Part shown: piece after piece, positions 15,933 to 23,791 of the stretch
Position numbering within the stretch: the first letter of the stretch is position 1
How the letters are laid out: every line of letters begins with the position of its first letter
Assembly: GCA_050485865.1 (NCBI GenBank)
Contig: JBJHCE010000018.1
Location: 1 to 28,102, forward strand
Origin: SKNW01 sp050485865
GTDB taxonomy: Bacteria; Gemmatimonadota; Gemmatimonadetes; Longimicrobiales; Gaopeijiaceae
Direction: 5' to 3'
Length of the DNA stretch: 28,102 nucleotides
Translations under genes and position numbers: made by a program
Notes under the pieces: generated by a model
Databases searched by the model: none
Told to the model about the DNA's origin: nothing
The model's input: the letters and a program-made list of their open reading frames with translations, nothing else

Positions 15933-16615
15933 TCACCGGGCTCCCGTACCGCCCGTGTCCCCTGGTGCTTGCCGCCCCCAGCGGCACGGGGAAGACCACG
16001 ATCGCCCATGCCCTCGTGGAGCGCTTCGAACGCTTCGTCTTCTCGGTGTCGGCCACGACGCGCCCCCCCCGGGGTGACGAGGTGGACGGGGTGGACTACG
16101 ACTTCCTGGCCCGGGAGGAATTCGAGCGCATGATCGAGGCGGGGGAACTCGTGGAGTGGGCCGAGGTCCACGGGAACCTGTACGGAACGCCCCGCCGGAA
16201 CCTGGATGCGGCGGCGTCCCGCGGGGAACACGTGGTGCTGGACATCGACGTGCAGGGCGCGAGGCAGATCCGGGCCCGGGTCCCCGAGGCGGTCCTCATG
16301 TTCGTCTTCCCCCCCTCCGCCGAGGCGCTCTGGGGAAGGCTCACCGCCCGGGGCACCGAGCCCATGGACGAGGTGGCCCGGAGGCTCCGGGCCGCCCACT
16401 CGGAGCTGGCCCAGGCCGAGCACTTCGATTACATCGTGGTGAACGACGACCTGGAGCGGGCCATTTCCCGGGTCCGGGCCATCGTGGAAGCCGAGAGCCA
16501 CCGCCCCCGGCGGGCGCTGGATCTCCCCACGGCAGTGGCGCACCTCCGTGCCGAGATCGACCAGGTGGTGATGCGAGCGGAGGAGGCGGGAGCCTCGAGC
16601 CGGTCCGAAGGGTAG
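15929..16615 (+). CDS. gmk: Guanylate kinase
   Basis: The 228-residue product carries the P-loop APSGTGKTT at about residues 15-23, followed by SVSATTRPPRGDEVDGVDY, the GMP-binding region with Arg and Tyr residues, ERMIEAGELVEWAEVHGNLYGTP, LDIDVQGARQIR, and a Ser/Arg-rich lid (LTARGTEP, RRLRAAHSEL). It phosphorylates GMP to GDP with ATP in the cytosol and is essential in most bacteria. It starts in the stop codon of yicC (ATGA overlap) and is followed 47 bases later by the omega subunit gene, the classic gmk-rpoZ pairing. A short C-terminal extension after about residue 205 is not conserved in the family. Confidence 0.97.
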   Translation: MITGLPYRPCPLVLAAPSGTGKTTIAHALVERFERFVFSVSATTRPPRGDEVDGVDYDFLAREEFERMIEAGELVEWAEVHGNLYGTPRRNLDAAASRGEHVVLDIDVQGARQIRARVPEAVLMFVFPPSAEALWGRLTARGTEPMDEVARRLRAAHSELAQAEHFDYIVVNDDLERAISRVRAIVEAESHRPRRALDLPTAVAHLRAEIDQVVMRAEEAGASSRSEG

Positions 16616-16662
16616 GAACAGGGCAGCACCCACGCGAACGAACAACGACCAAGGAACAGAAG

Positions 16663-16878
16663 ATGCGCGTCTTCACGCCGAAGGAAGTGGCCGAGTCCAC
16701 CCAGAGCAAGTACCTGGGGGTCCTCGTGTCCGCGAAGTACACCCGGGAGCTGAACGCCCTCCCCCGGGATCTCAAGCCCCTGGGGTCGGAGAAGAAGCTC
16801 ACCACCCGGGCCCTCGAGGCACTGACCTCGGGGCAGATCGAGTTTCGCCTCGTGGGACGCCGCCGCCGCGAGGACTGA
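16663..16878 (+). CDS. rpoZ: RNA polymerase omega subunit
   Basis: This 71-residue product lies between gmk and coaBC, the usual place of rpoZ in many bacteria. The segment SKYLGVLVSAKYTRELNALP resembles the omega core (N.F.LV..AAKRARQLN), and KKLTTRALEALTSGQIEF matches the K..T.ALEEI..GKI pattern. Omega is a small, non-essential subunit that helps RNA polymerase assembly and, in some bacteria, ppGpp binding. AAGGA at 16651-16655 sits seven bases before the ATG. The sequence is divergent, so the call rests partly on gene order and size. Confidence 0.8.
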   Translation: MRVFTPKEVAESTQSKYLGVLVSAKYTRELNALPRDLKPLGSEKKLTTRALEALTSGQIEFRLVGRRRRED

Positions 16879-16882
16879 GGCC

Positions 16883-18133
16883 TTGAGCCCCCGTCCCGCC
16901 CTCGTCCCCACCCCTCCGTGGGAGGGGCGCCGCGTCGTGCTCGCGGTGACGGGCGGGATCGCCTGCTACAAGTCGGTAACCCTGGCGCGGGATCTCGCCC
17001 GCCTCGGGGCCGAAGTGGACGTGATCCTGAGCCGGGCCGCGCAGGAGTTCGTGCGCCCCCTCCTCTTCGAGGGGGTCACGGGTCGCCAGGCGGTGGACTC
17101 CCTCTGGTCGGCGGAAGGGGCGGCCCGCCACATCCGCATGGCCCGGGAGGCCGACCTGGTGGTGGTGGCCCCGGCCACCGCGGACCTCCTGGCCCGGGCG
17201 GCCCACGGACGGGCCGACGACCTCCTCACCACCGTGCTCCTGGCCACGCGGGCCCCGGTCCTCCTCGCCCCCGCGATGAACGACCGGATGTGGTCCCACC
17301 CCCAGACCCAGCGGAACGCCGCCCACCTCTCGGACGCGCTGGGGTACACCCTGGTGGGCCCCGCCGAGGGCCCCCTTGCCGCCGGCGAGGGCGAGGGACC
17401 CGGCCGGATGACCGAGCCCGAGCTCCTTGTCGAGTACATCGGCCGGATCCTGGGACGGCGCCCCCCCTGGGCCGGGCTTTCGGTCCTCGTCACCGCGGGG
17501 CCGACCCGGGAGGCGGTGGACGCCGTCCGCTACCTGGGAAACCGCTCCTCGGGACGGATGGGCTACGCCCTGGCCCGGGAAGCCTGGCTCCGGGGGGCCG
17601 AAGTGACCCTTCTCGCAGGCCCCACCGCCCTCCCCGATCCCGAGGGGGTCCGGGTTGTCCGGGTGGAATCGGCCCGGGAGATGCGGGACCGGGCCGTGGA
17701 GCTCGCCCCCGGCGCCCGGCTCCAGCTCTTCGCCGCCGCGGTGGCGGACTTCCGGCCCGACCGGTCCGAAGGGGGGAAGCGGAAGCGGGAGTCGGTGGGC
17801 GACGAGGGGTGGAATCTGGGCCTCGTGGAGAATCCGGATGTGGCGCGGGAAACGTTGGGGAACGGGCCTCCCGGGGTCGTGCGGGTGGGGTTCGCCCTCG
17901 AGACCGCCGACCTCCTCGCAAACGCCCGGACGAAGCTCGAGGCCAAGGGCTTCGACCTCGTGGTGGCGAACCCTGCGGATACCCCGGGCGCCGGCTTCGA
18001 GTCCGACACGAACCAGGGGTGGATCATGGACGCCGACGCACCCGATGCCCCCGTGGAGCTCCCCCCCCAGTCGAAGGAGGCCATGGCCCGGACGATCCTG
18101 GACCGGGCCGAGCCCCTCCTTGCCCATGGCTGA
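16883..18133 (+). CDS. coaBC: Bifunctional phosphopantothenoylcysteine decarboxylase / phosphopantothenate-cysteine ligase
   Basis: The 416-residue product has both domains of the CoA biosynthesis enzyme. The N-terminal flavin-dependent CoaC domain (about 12-190) shows VVLAVTGGIACYKSV, the catalytic His in ARHIRMAREADLVVVAPATA, the PAMN motif, and the GEGPGRM substrate-clamp segment. The CoaB ligase domain (about 195-416) starts LSVLVTAGPTREAVDAVRYL, then GNRSSGRMGYALA, and later VGFALET and NPADTPGAGFESDTN. Together they convert 4'-phosphopantothenate plus cysteine to 4'-phosphopantetheine. A TTG start at 16883 was chosen because it sits just before the conserved region and only four bases after the rpoZ stop; later GTG codons would cut into the first strand. 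The next gene overlaps by eight bases. Confidence 0.94.
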   Translation: MSPRPALVPTPPWEGRRVVLAVTGGIACYKSVTLARDLARLGAEVDVILSRAAQEFVRPLLFEGVTGRQAVDSLWSAEGAARHIRMAREADLVVVAPATADLLARAAHGRADDLLTTVLLATRAPVLLAPAMNDRMWSHPQTQRNAAHLSDALGYTLVGPAEGPLAAGEGEGPGRMTEPELLVEYIGRILGRRPPWAGLSVLVTAGPTREAVDAVRYLGNRSSGRMGYALAREAWLRGAEVTLLAGPTALPDPEGVRVVRVESAREMRDRAVELAPGARLQLFAAAVADFRPDRSEGGKRKRESVGDEGWNLGLVENPDVARETLGNGPPGVVRVGFALETADLLANARTKLEAKGFDLVVANPADTPGAGFESDTNQGWIMDADAPDAPVELPPQSKEAMARTILDRAEPLLAHG

Positions 18134-19010
18134 CGAACCGGCGTCGGGCCCCGCCGGGGGCGGGTCCGGACACGCTGCGGCGGAACTCGCCCGCTTCCTC
18201 CGCCAGCGGTCCGAGCTCGGCGTGGGGGCCGGGCTCCCCCTTCCGTCCCTTGATTCCGGCACCGCCCTCCGCCACCTGGGGGCCTTCCGCACGCAGGGGG
18301 TGGCCGACCACGGAGCGCCGCCCCCATCTTCCGGGAAAGCGGGGCCGGTGAGGCCCGCCCCGGGGGTCCCCTCCGCCCCTTCCGCATCCCCCGGGTCCCC
18401 TCCCGACATCGCTCCGCCCACGGAAACGGGCGATCCTCGGGCCTCCGCCACCCTCGACGAGCTCCAGGCCATCTGCCGGGGATGCGTCCGGTGCGGACTC
18501 TCTGAGACCCGTACCCAGGTCGTCTTTTCCGACGGCGCCAGGGAGGCCCGGCTCATGGTGGTGGGAGAGGCGCCGGGACAGAACGAGGACGAGTCCGGGG
18601 TCCCCTTCGTGGGTGCGGCGGGGAAGCTCCTGGACCTGCTGCTGCTCTCGGTGGGGCTGTCGCGGTCCGAGAGCGTCTACATCTGCAACGTGATCAAGTG
18701 TCGACCCCCCGGGAACCGGAACCCCCGGCCGGAGGAAATCGCGGCGTGTTCGCCCTTCCTGCTGCGCCAGATCGAGCTGGTGCGGCCGGAGGCGATTCTT
18801 GCGGTGGGGACCTTCGCGGGGCGCCTCCTCACGGGAGAGGAAGCGGCGCTCGGGACGCTCCGGGGCCGGGTTCACCGCTACCATGACACCCCGCTCGTGG
18901 TGACCTATCATCCGGCGGCCCTCCTCCGGAACTCCGGATGGACGCGGGCCACCTGGGAAGACCTGCAGCTGCTCCGCGCGGTGATGGCGGGAGAGGACCT
19001 GGCGACGTGA
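18126..19010 (+). CDS. Family 4 (4Fe-4S) uracil-DNA glycosylase
   Basis: The 294-residue product has a catalytic domain at about 108-290 with the family 4 motifs: GEAPGQNEDESGVPFVGAAG (motif A and the uracil-binding loop) and HPAALLRN (motif B). Four cysteines fit the iron-sulfur cluster of this family: Cys120 and Cys123 in RGCVRCGL, Cys192 in IKCRPPGNRNPRP and Cys208 in AACSPF; an extra Cys117 gives a C-x2-C-x2-C run. It removes uracil from DNA in base excision repair. Residues 1-105 form an unusual extension: a short helix-prone part (AAELARFLRQRSELG) and a Pro/Ser/Ala-rich linker. The ATG lies inside the end of coaBC, and the stop overlaps a GTG that may start dnaB. Similar enzymes are sometimes annotated as phage SPO1 DNA polymerase-related. 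Confidence 0.92.
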   Translation: MADEPASGPAGGGSGHAAAELARFLRQRSELGVGAGLPLPSLDSGTALRHLGAFRTQGVADHGAPPPSSGKAGPVRPAPGVPSAPSASPGSPPDIAPPTETGDPRASATLDELQAICRGCVRCGLSETRTQVVFSDGAREARLMVVGEAPGQNEDESGVPFVGAAGKLLDLLLLSVGLSRSESVYICNVIKCRPPGNRNPRPEEIAACSPFLLRQIELVRPEAILAVGTFAGRLLTGEEAALGTLRGRVHRYHDTPLVVTYHPAALLRNSGWTRATWEDLQLLRAVMAGEDLAT

Positions 19011-19012
19011 AC

Positions 19013-20437
19013 ATGGACGAACGCGCGGGACCCACCCGGTTCGACCGGGAGCCCCCGTACTCCCTCGAGGCCGAGGTGGCGGTGCTGGCCGGCGTGCTCC
19101 TCGACCCGGAGTCGGTGCTCCGGATCGAGGACGTGGTGGACGAGTCCATGTTCTACCGCGAGGCGCACAGGGTCCTGTACCGGGGCATGCGCCACCTCCA
19201 CGAGCAGCGGACCGCGGTGGACATGGTCACCCTCGGGGACCACCTCCGCTCCACCGGCGAGCTGGACCGGGTCGGGGGGATGGTATACCTGGCCGAGCTC
19301 CTCGAGGCGGTCCCCACCGCGGCGAACATCCAGTACCACGCGAAGATCGTCCGGGACAAGGCGCTCCTGAGGCGGCTCATCGAGGCATCCACCCGCACGA
19401 TCCAGGACGTCTACGACCCGGGCGAGCGCACCGTCGACGAGATCGTGGACGAGGCGGAGCAGCGGGTCTTCAAGGTTGCGGAGAGCCACGACCGTGGCGG
19501 GTTCACATGGATCAAGGACCTCCTCTGGAACACCTTCGAGAACATCGAGAAGCTGCAGAAGAGCGACGGCGGGCTCACCGGGGTTCCGAGCGGGTTCTCG
19601 ACCCTGGACCGGATGACCACCGGGCTCCAGGGAGGGGACCTGGTCATCGTGGCGGCGCGCCCCTCCATGGGGAAGACGTCCTGGGTGCTGAACGTGGCGC
19701 AGAGCGCAGCCATCGAGCACAAGGTTCCGGTGGCGATCTTCTCTCTCGAGATGTCGAAGGAGCAGCTCGTGCAGCGGCTTCTCTGCGCCGAGGCCCGGGT
19801 GGACCAGCAGCGGCTCCGGGGAGGACGGCTTTCCGCCTCGGACTACCAGAGGATCGCCGCCGCAGGGGGGAAACTGAACATGGCACCGATCTGGATCGAC
19901 GACTCCCCCGGGGGGACGGTCCTCGAGATGCGGGCCAAGGCGAGGCGTCTGAAGGCAGAGGCCGGGCTCGGGCTCCTCGTCATCGACTACATGCAGCTGA
20001 TGGCGGGGTCCGGGCGCTCCGAGAGCCGCCAGCAGGAGGTGAGCCAGATCTCCCGGGGGCTCAAGGGTCTCGCCCGGGAGCTGGAGGTGCCGGTGATCGC
20101 CCTCTCCCAGCTCTCCCGGGGCCCGGAGCAGCGGACGGACCACCGTCCCCAGCTCTCGGACCTCAGGGACTCGGGGTCGATCGAGCAGGACGCGGACCTG
20201 GTCATGTTCCTGTACCGCCCGGAGTACTACTCCTCCGACGGCCGCGACGCCGAGGGGAACTCGCTCGAGGGGAAGGCGGAGCTCATCGTGGCCAAGCAGA
20301 GAAATGGTCCCACCGGGACCGTGGACCTGTACTTCCACAAGGCATACACCCGCTTCGACGACGTGGCCCCTGAGCCGGCCGAGGCCTTCCCGCAAGGGGG
20401 AAGGGGAGGAGGATACGGCGATGACGACCCGTTCTGA
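19013..20437 (+). CDS. dnaB: Replicative DNA helicase
   Basis: From ATG 19013 the product has 474 residues. The N-terminal DnaB domain begins PPYSLEAEVAVLAGVLLDPE (about 14-33), followed by the linker and the RecA-like helicase domain: VPSGFSTLDRMTTGLQGGDL, Walker A ARPSMGKT with Lys221, Walker B LLVIDYMQLM, and IALSQLSRGPEQR followed by LSDLRDSGSIEQDAD. It is the hexameric helicase that unwinds DNA at replication forks. There is no intein. An alternative GTG start at 19007 overlaps the glycosylase stop (GTGA) and would add two residues; coupling is likely either way. The last 17 bases overlap ispD. The C-terminal tail (GGRGGGYGDDDPF) is glycine- and acid-rich, as often in DnaB. Confidence 0.96.
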   Translation: MDERAGPTRFDREPPYSLEAEVAVLAGVLLDPESVLRIEDVVDESMFYREAHRVLYRGMRHLHEQRTAVDMVTLGDHLRSTGELDRVGGMVYLAELLEAVPTAANIQYHAKIVRDKALLRRLIEASTRTIQDVYDPGERTVDEIVDEAEQRVFKVAESHDRGGFTWIKDLLWNTFENIEKLQKSDGGLTGVPSGFSTLDRMTTGLQGGDLVIVAARPSMGKTSWVLNVAQSAAIEHKVPVAIFSLEMSKEQLVQRLLCAEARVDQQRLRGGRLSASDYQRIAAAGGKLNMAPIWIDDSPGGTVLEMRAKARRLKAEAGLGLLVIDYMQLMAGSGRSESRQQEVSQISRGLKGLARELEVPVIALSQLSRGPEQRTDHRPQLSDLRDSGSIEQDADLVMFLYRPEYYSSDGRDAEGNSLEGKAELIVAKQRNGPTGTVDLYFHKAYTRFDDVAPEPAEAFPQGGRGGGYGDDDPF

Positions 20438-21164
20438 CGACGGACCCGCCGGGGGCACCCCCGACGTGGGGGTCGCGATCCCCGCCGCAGGGGTCGGGTC
20501 CCGGATGGGCGGGCGGAAGAAGGCGTTCCTGGAGCTGGGAGGAGAGCCTCTCCTCCTCCGAACGCTCCGCCCCTTCCTGGAGCACCCCGACGTGGTCTCG
20601 GTGGTGGTGGCCGTTCCGCCGGAGGACCTGGGGAGTCTTCCGGACTGGCTCGGGGGTGCCGACCCCCGGGTGCGCGCCGTGCCCGGGGGGATCACGCGCC
20701 TCCACTCGGTTCGCGCGGCCCTCTCCGGGCTCCACTCCGGGGTCCGCACCGTCCTCGTGCACGACGCGGCACGCCCCCTCGTGACCCGGGAGATCATCGA
20801 CCGATGCATCCGGGTGGCGCGGGCGGGTGAGGGGGCGGTGGCCGGGTGGCCGGCCGTGGATACGCTGAAGGAGGTGGAATCCGACGGCCGGGTCCTCTCC
20901 ACCCCGGACCGCTCCACCCTCTGGTGCGCCCAGACCCCCCAGGGATTCCCCCGCGAGGCCCTCCTCGAGGCCTACCGGAAAGGGGTGGAGGAAGGGGTGG
21001 CGGCCACCGACGATGCCGCCCTGTTCGCCCGCTACGGGGGGAAGGTCCGCATGGTGGAGGGCGCGCCGTGGAACCTGAAGGTCACGCACCCCGACGACCT
21101 GGCGGTGGCCGAGCTCCTCTTCCGGATGCGACGCGGAGACGGAGACGAGGAGGATGCATCGTGA
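20421..21164 (+). CDS. ispD: 2-C-methyl-D-erythritol 4-phosphate cytidylyltransferase
   Basis: The 247-residue product shows the cytidylyltransferase nucleotide-binding loop AIPAAGVGSRMGGRKKAFLE with Arg28, then VVVAVPPED, GGITRLHSVRAAL, VLVHDAARPLVTREIIDR, the TLKEV and QTPQGFPREALLEAY segments, and TDDAALF. These are the standard IspD motifs. The enzyme couples MEP with CTP in the non-mevalonate isoprenoid pathway. ATG 20421 is preceded by a strong GGGGAGGAGG sequence at 20403-20412 and overlaps the end of dnaB by 17 bases. The stop overlaps the GTG start of the next gene. No ispF is fused or adjacent, so the next pathway steps are encoded elsewhere. Confidence 0.95.
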   Translation: MTTRSDDGPAGGTPDVGVAIPAAGVGSRMGGRKKAFLELGGEPLLLRTLRPFLEHPDVVSVVVAVPPEDLGSLPDWLGGADPRVRAVPGGITRLHSVRAALSGLHSGVRTVLVHDAARPLVTREIIDRCIRVARAGEGAVAGWPAVDTLKEVESDGRVLSTPDRSTLWCAQTPQGFPREALLEAYRKGVEEGVAATDDAALFARYGGKVRMVEGAPWNLKVTHPDDLAVAELLFRMRRGDGDEEDAS

Positions 21165-21667
21165 CGGATGAGGCCGACGCGGGCGTCGCCTTCCGCCTCC
21201 TCTTCGTCTGCACCGGGAACACCTGCCGGAGCCCCATGGCCGAGGCCCTCACCCGGCGGGCGCTGGAACGGAGGGGGATCGGTGCCTTCGAGGTGCGGTC
21301 CGCAGGGACCTCGGCCTGGCCGGGGATGCCGGCGTCGGACGGGGCACTCGCGGTGGCGGCACGGGCCGGGGTTTCCCTCGGGTCCCACCGCTCGATTCCC
21401 CTCGATCACGAGATCGTCGGGTGGGCGGATCTCGTCCTCGCCATGTCCCCGGGGCACCTGGCGGCAATCCGGGCGCTGGGCGGCGAGGAGAAGGCCGCGC
21501 TCATCACGACCTTCGCCCGCATCGGGGGGAGGGGGGAGGACGGCGGAGACAGGGGGGTTCTCGACCCCTTCGGAGGACCTGTCGACGTCTACCAGGCCAC
21601 CTGGGAGGAGCTCGAGGCCCTGGTGGACCGGGTCCTCGACCACCTGGAACCGGTCGTCCGGCCGTGA
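21161..21667 (+). CDS. Low-molecular-weight protein phosphatase, possibly arginine phosphatase
   Basis: The 168-residue product has the phosphatase loop CTGNTCRSP with nucleophile Cys17 and Arg23 near the N-terminus, AEALTRRALERRG and VRSAGTSAWPGMPAS segments, and the general-acid Asp in LDPFGGPVDVY. This is the low-molecular-weight tyrosine phosphatase fold, also shared with arsenate reductases. Thr21 in the loop, where most tyrosine phosphatases have Ile or Leu (CLGNICRSP), matches the B. subtilis protein arginine phosphatase YwlE, in which this Thr selects phosphoarginine. That function is inferred from one residue and overall loop identity. GTG start overlaps ispD stop, and its own stop overlaps aroE. 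Confidence 0.88.
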   Translation: MTDEADAGVAFRLLFVCTGNTCRSPMAEALTRRALERRGIGAFEVRSAGTSAWPGMPASDGALAVAARAGVSLGSHRSIPLDHEIVGWADLVLAMSPGHLAAIRALGGEEKAALITTFARIGGRGEDGGDRGVLDPFGGPVDVYQATWEELEALVDRVLDHLEPVVRP

Positions 21668-22515
21668 CACGCCTCCTGGCCCTCCTGGGGGACCCGGTGG
21701 CCCACTCCCTCTCCCCTCGCCTCCAGAACGCGGCCTTCCGGGCCGCGGGGGTGGACGGGGTATACCTTCCGCTCCGGGTCGGGGGCGAAGACCTGGCCGG
21801 GCTCCTCCGGGGGATTGCACGGGCGGGCGGGGGAGGGAACGTGACGGTGCCACACAAGGAGCGGGCCCACGCAGCAGTGGAGGTCCACGCCCCCGCGGCG
21901 GCACGGACGGGAGCGGTGAACACCTTCTGGCTCGAGAATGGGCGGATCCACGGCGACAACACCGACGTGGAAGGGTTCGTCGCGGCCCACGGGGCCCTGG
22001 CGCCTCGCCCGGGCCCGGTGCTCGTCCTGGGGGCCGGGGGGGCGGCGCGGGCGGTGCTTGCCGGACTCGCCCTCCTCCCGGAGGAGGCCCGGGGGCCGAT
22101 CACGGTCTGGAACCGGTCGGCAGAACGGGCCCTGGCGCTCGCCGGGCACTTCGCGGCAGAGGGACCTTCGGGGGAGGACGCCCTCGCGGTGACCGTGGCG
22201 GAGGGGGCCGCCCCCCATGGCGGCGCCTGGTCCCTCGTGGTGAACGCCACCTCGCTCGGGCTCCGGGACGACGACCCGCTCCCGCTGGACCTCTCGGACA
22301 TGGGACCCGGTGCGGCGGTCCTGGACCTGGTCTACCGGCCGGGGGGGACGAGGTGGGTGCGCACGGCGCAGGAGCGAGGGCTCCGGTCCGCCGACGGCCT
22401 CGGGATGCTCGTGGCGCAGGGGAAGGCGGCATTTCGCCGGTGGTGGGGGTTCGCCCCCCCCGGAGATGCCTACGAGGCCACCCTCGTGGAGGTCGCCGCG
22501 GAGTCCGCCCCATGA
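21664..22515 (+). CDS. aroE: Shikimate dehydrogenase (NADP+)
   Basis: The 283-residue product has the substrate-binding domain with GDPVAHSLSPRLQNAAF, then the catalytic NVTVPHK (Lys65), AVNTFW and GDNTDVEGF (Asp101), followed by the Rossmann domain with VLVLGAGGAARAVLAG and WNRSAERALALA, where the NRS motif fits NADP+ binding. The end shows LDLVYRPGGTRWVRTAQERG and DGLGMLVAQGKAAF, all usual for AroE. It reduces 3-dehydroshikimate in aromatic amino acid synthesis. The GTG start overlaps the phosphatase stop codon (GTGA), and the stop overlaps the comF start (ATGA), so translation is coupled on both sides. Length is normal for the family. Confidence 0.95.
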   Translation: MTRLLALLGDPVAHSLSPRLQNAAFRAAGVDGVYLPLRVGGEDLAGLLRGIARAGGGGNVTVPHKERAHAAVEVHAPAAARTGAVNTFWLENGRIHGDNTDVEGFVAAHGALAPRPGPVLVLGAGGAARAVLAGLALLPEEARGPITVWNRSAERALALAGHFAAEGPSGEDALAVTVAEGAAPHGGAWSLVVNATSLGLRDDDPLPLDLSDMGPGAAVLDLVYRPGGTRWVRTAQERGLRSADGLGMLVAQGKAAFRRWWGFAPPGDAYEATLVEVAAESAP

Positions 22516-23282
22516 TCGTCGGAGGGCCTGGATCCGCCGCCGCAGGAACCCTTCGTGCCCTCGGGGCGCTCCTCCTCCCGAGAGGGTGCGCGTCATGCGG
22601 AGGGTGGATCCCCGAACCCGGGCACGGCGCTTCGGTGCAGCGCCGACACCTCTGCCCCACCTGCACGGCCCGGGTTCGCCGACCGGGCCACCCCTCCTGC
22701 CCCCGGTGCGCTGCTCCCCTCGAGGGGGGAGGAGGGTGCCCCGAGTGCATCGAGTGGCCCCCGGTTCTCGTCCGCGCCCGGAGCGCCGCGCTCCTCCGCC
22801 CCCCGGCCGATGACCTCGTGCATGCCCTCAAGTACGGGGGATGGCCCGGGGTGGCCGGGGAAATGGCCCGCGCCATGCGCCCGCTCCTGGACGACCTCCG
22901 GCGGGAGTCGGGGGGCAGGGGGCCGGCCCTCCTCGTCCCCGTTCCCACGACCGCGAAGAAGGAGCGAACCCGGGGCTACAACCAGGCCCGGATCCTGGCC
23001 GTGGCGCTCGCCGATCTCGCCGGGGCGGAGGTGGTGGATCTCCTCGTTCGCGGGGGGGCCGGAGCGTCGCAGGTCGCCTTGCATCGGGAAGACCGGATGG
23101 CTAACGTGGACGGGGCCTTTTCCGTGGTTCCCGGCGGTTCGCGACACCTGCCGGACGAACCCTTTCTCGTCCTCGTCGACGACGTCCTCACCACGGGCGC
23201 AACCGCCTCGGCGGCGGCTTCGGCCCTGGGGGATGCCGGCCTCCGGGCCGTGCACCTCCTGACCTATGGCAGAGCACTCCCG
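22512..23282 (+). CDS. comF: ComF-family phosphoribosyltransferase-like protein (3' end corrupted)
   Basis: Starting at ATG 22512 the frame gives about 257 credible residues. The N-terminal part has a zinc-finger-like set of cysteines (CASCGGW, CPTCTARV, CPRCAAPL, CPECIEW). It is followed by LKYGGWPGVAGEMARAM, VPVPTTAKKERTRGYNQA and the PRPP-binding motif LVLVDDVLTTGATASAAA, ending near VHLLTYGRAL. This order is typical of ComF/GntX proteins, linked to DNA uptake or phosphoribosyl transfer; in most bacteria the exact role is unknown. The normal end of the family lies close to TYGRAL, but the sequence then enters a G/C homopolymer tract, so the true stop cannot be read. I end the feature where the sequence stops looking natural; the frame formally runs on to 23537. 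Confidence 0.88.
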
Positions 23283-23698
23283 GGGCGGGGGGGGGGGGGC
23301 CCCCCCCCCCCCCCCCCCCCCCGCGCTGTTGGCACACGGGGCCCCCCCCGGGCCGCCCCCCCCCCCCCCCCCGGGGCCCGCGGGGGGGGGGGCCCGTCCG
23401 CCGGGCCCCCCGACCGGGCGGGGGGAGGCGCACGGATGCTCCTGGGGTGTTCCGGCGGTGCGAGCACCGCGAGCCGACGGGGGGCAGCGCCGGCCAGGTT
23501 CCCCAAAGCGCCTGACCGCGGGCTGAAGCAGACCTGAGANNNNNNNNNNCCCCCCCCGGGGCCACCCGCCGGGGGGGGGGGTGGGGCCCGGGGGGGAGGG
23601 CGCCCCCGGGCCGGGCCCCCCCCCCCCCCCGCCCCCCCCCCCCGGGGGGGGGGGGGGGGCCCACCCCCCCCCCCCCCCGCCCCCGGGCTTTTTCCAGA
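23281..23698. other. Low-complexity poly-G/poly-C tract with 10-N gap, probable assembly artefact
   Basis: The region holds runs of ten or more G followed by twenty or more C, repeated on both sides of an N run at 23540-23549. A more natural stretch at about 23420-23539 sits between the two bad patches, with no gene I can recognise. Such alternating G and C homopolymers, ending right at a scaffold gap of fixed size, look like low-quality contig ends rather than biology. The final GGGC followed by TTTTT (about 23685-23693) may be the remnant of a real intrinsic terminator hairpin after comF. ORFs called here have no meaning. Confidence 0.85.
23540..23549. other. Assembly gap (10 N)
   Basis: Ten consecutive undetermined bases, presumably a scaffolding placeholder; the true gap length is unknown. 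Confidence 0.99.
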
Positions 23699-23791
23699 CG
23701 TGGCTCCGGACCGGAAGGCGACCCCGCCTCACGCGCTAGGGGAAGGATTCCCGGTCCCAGACCCCCGGCGTTCCGGGGAGGAGATCTTCCG

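Noticed and set aside
21161..21667. Arsenate reductase (ArsC) as the main call
   Set aside because: The fold is shared, but there are no ars genes nearby and the loop residue Thr21 matches the phosphatase YwlE better.
23266..23530. Poly-Gly/poly-Pro frames in the homopolymer tract
   Set aside because: They derive from apparent assembly errors around the N gap, not from a collagen-like or repeat protein.
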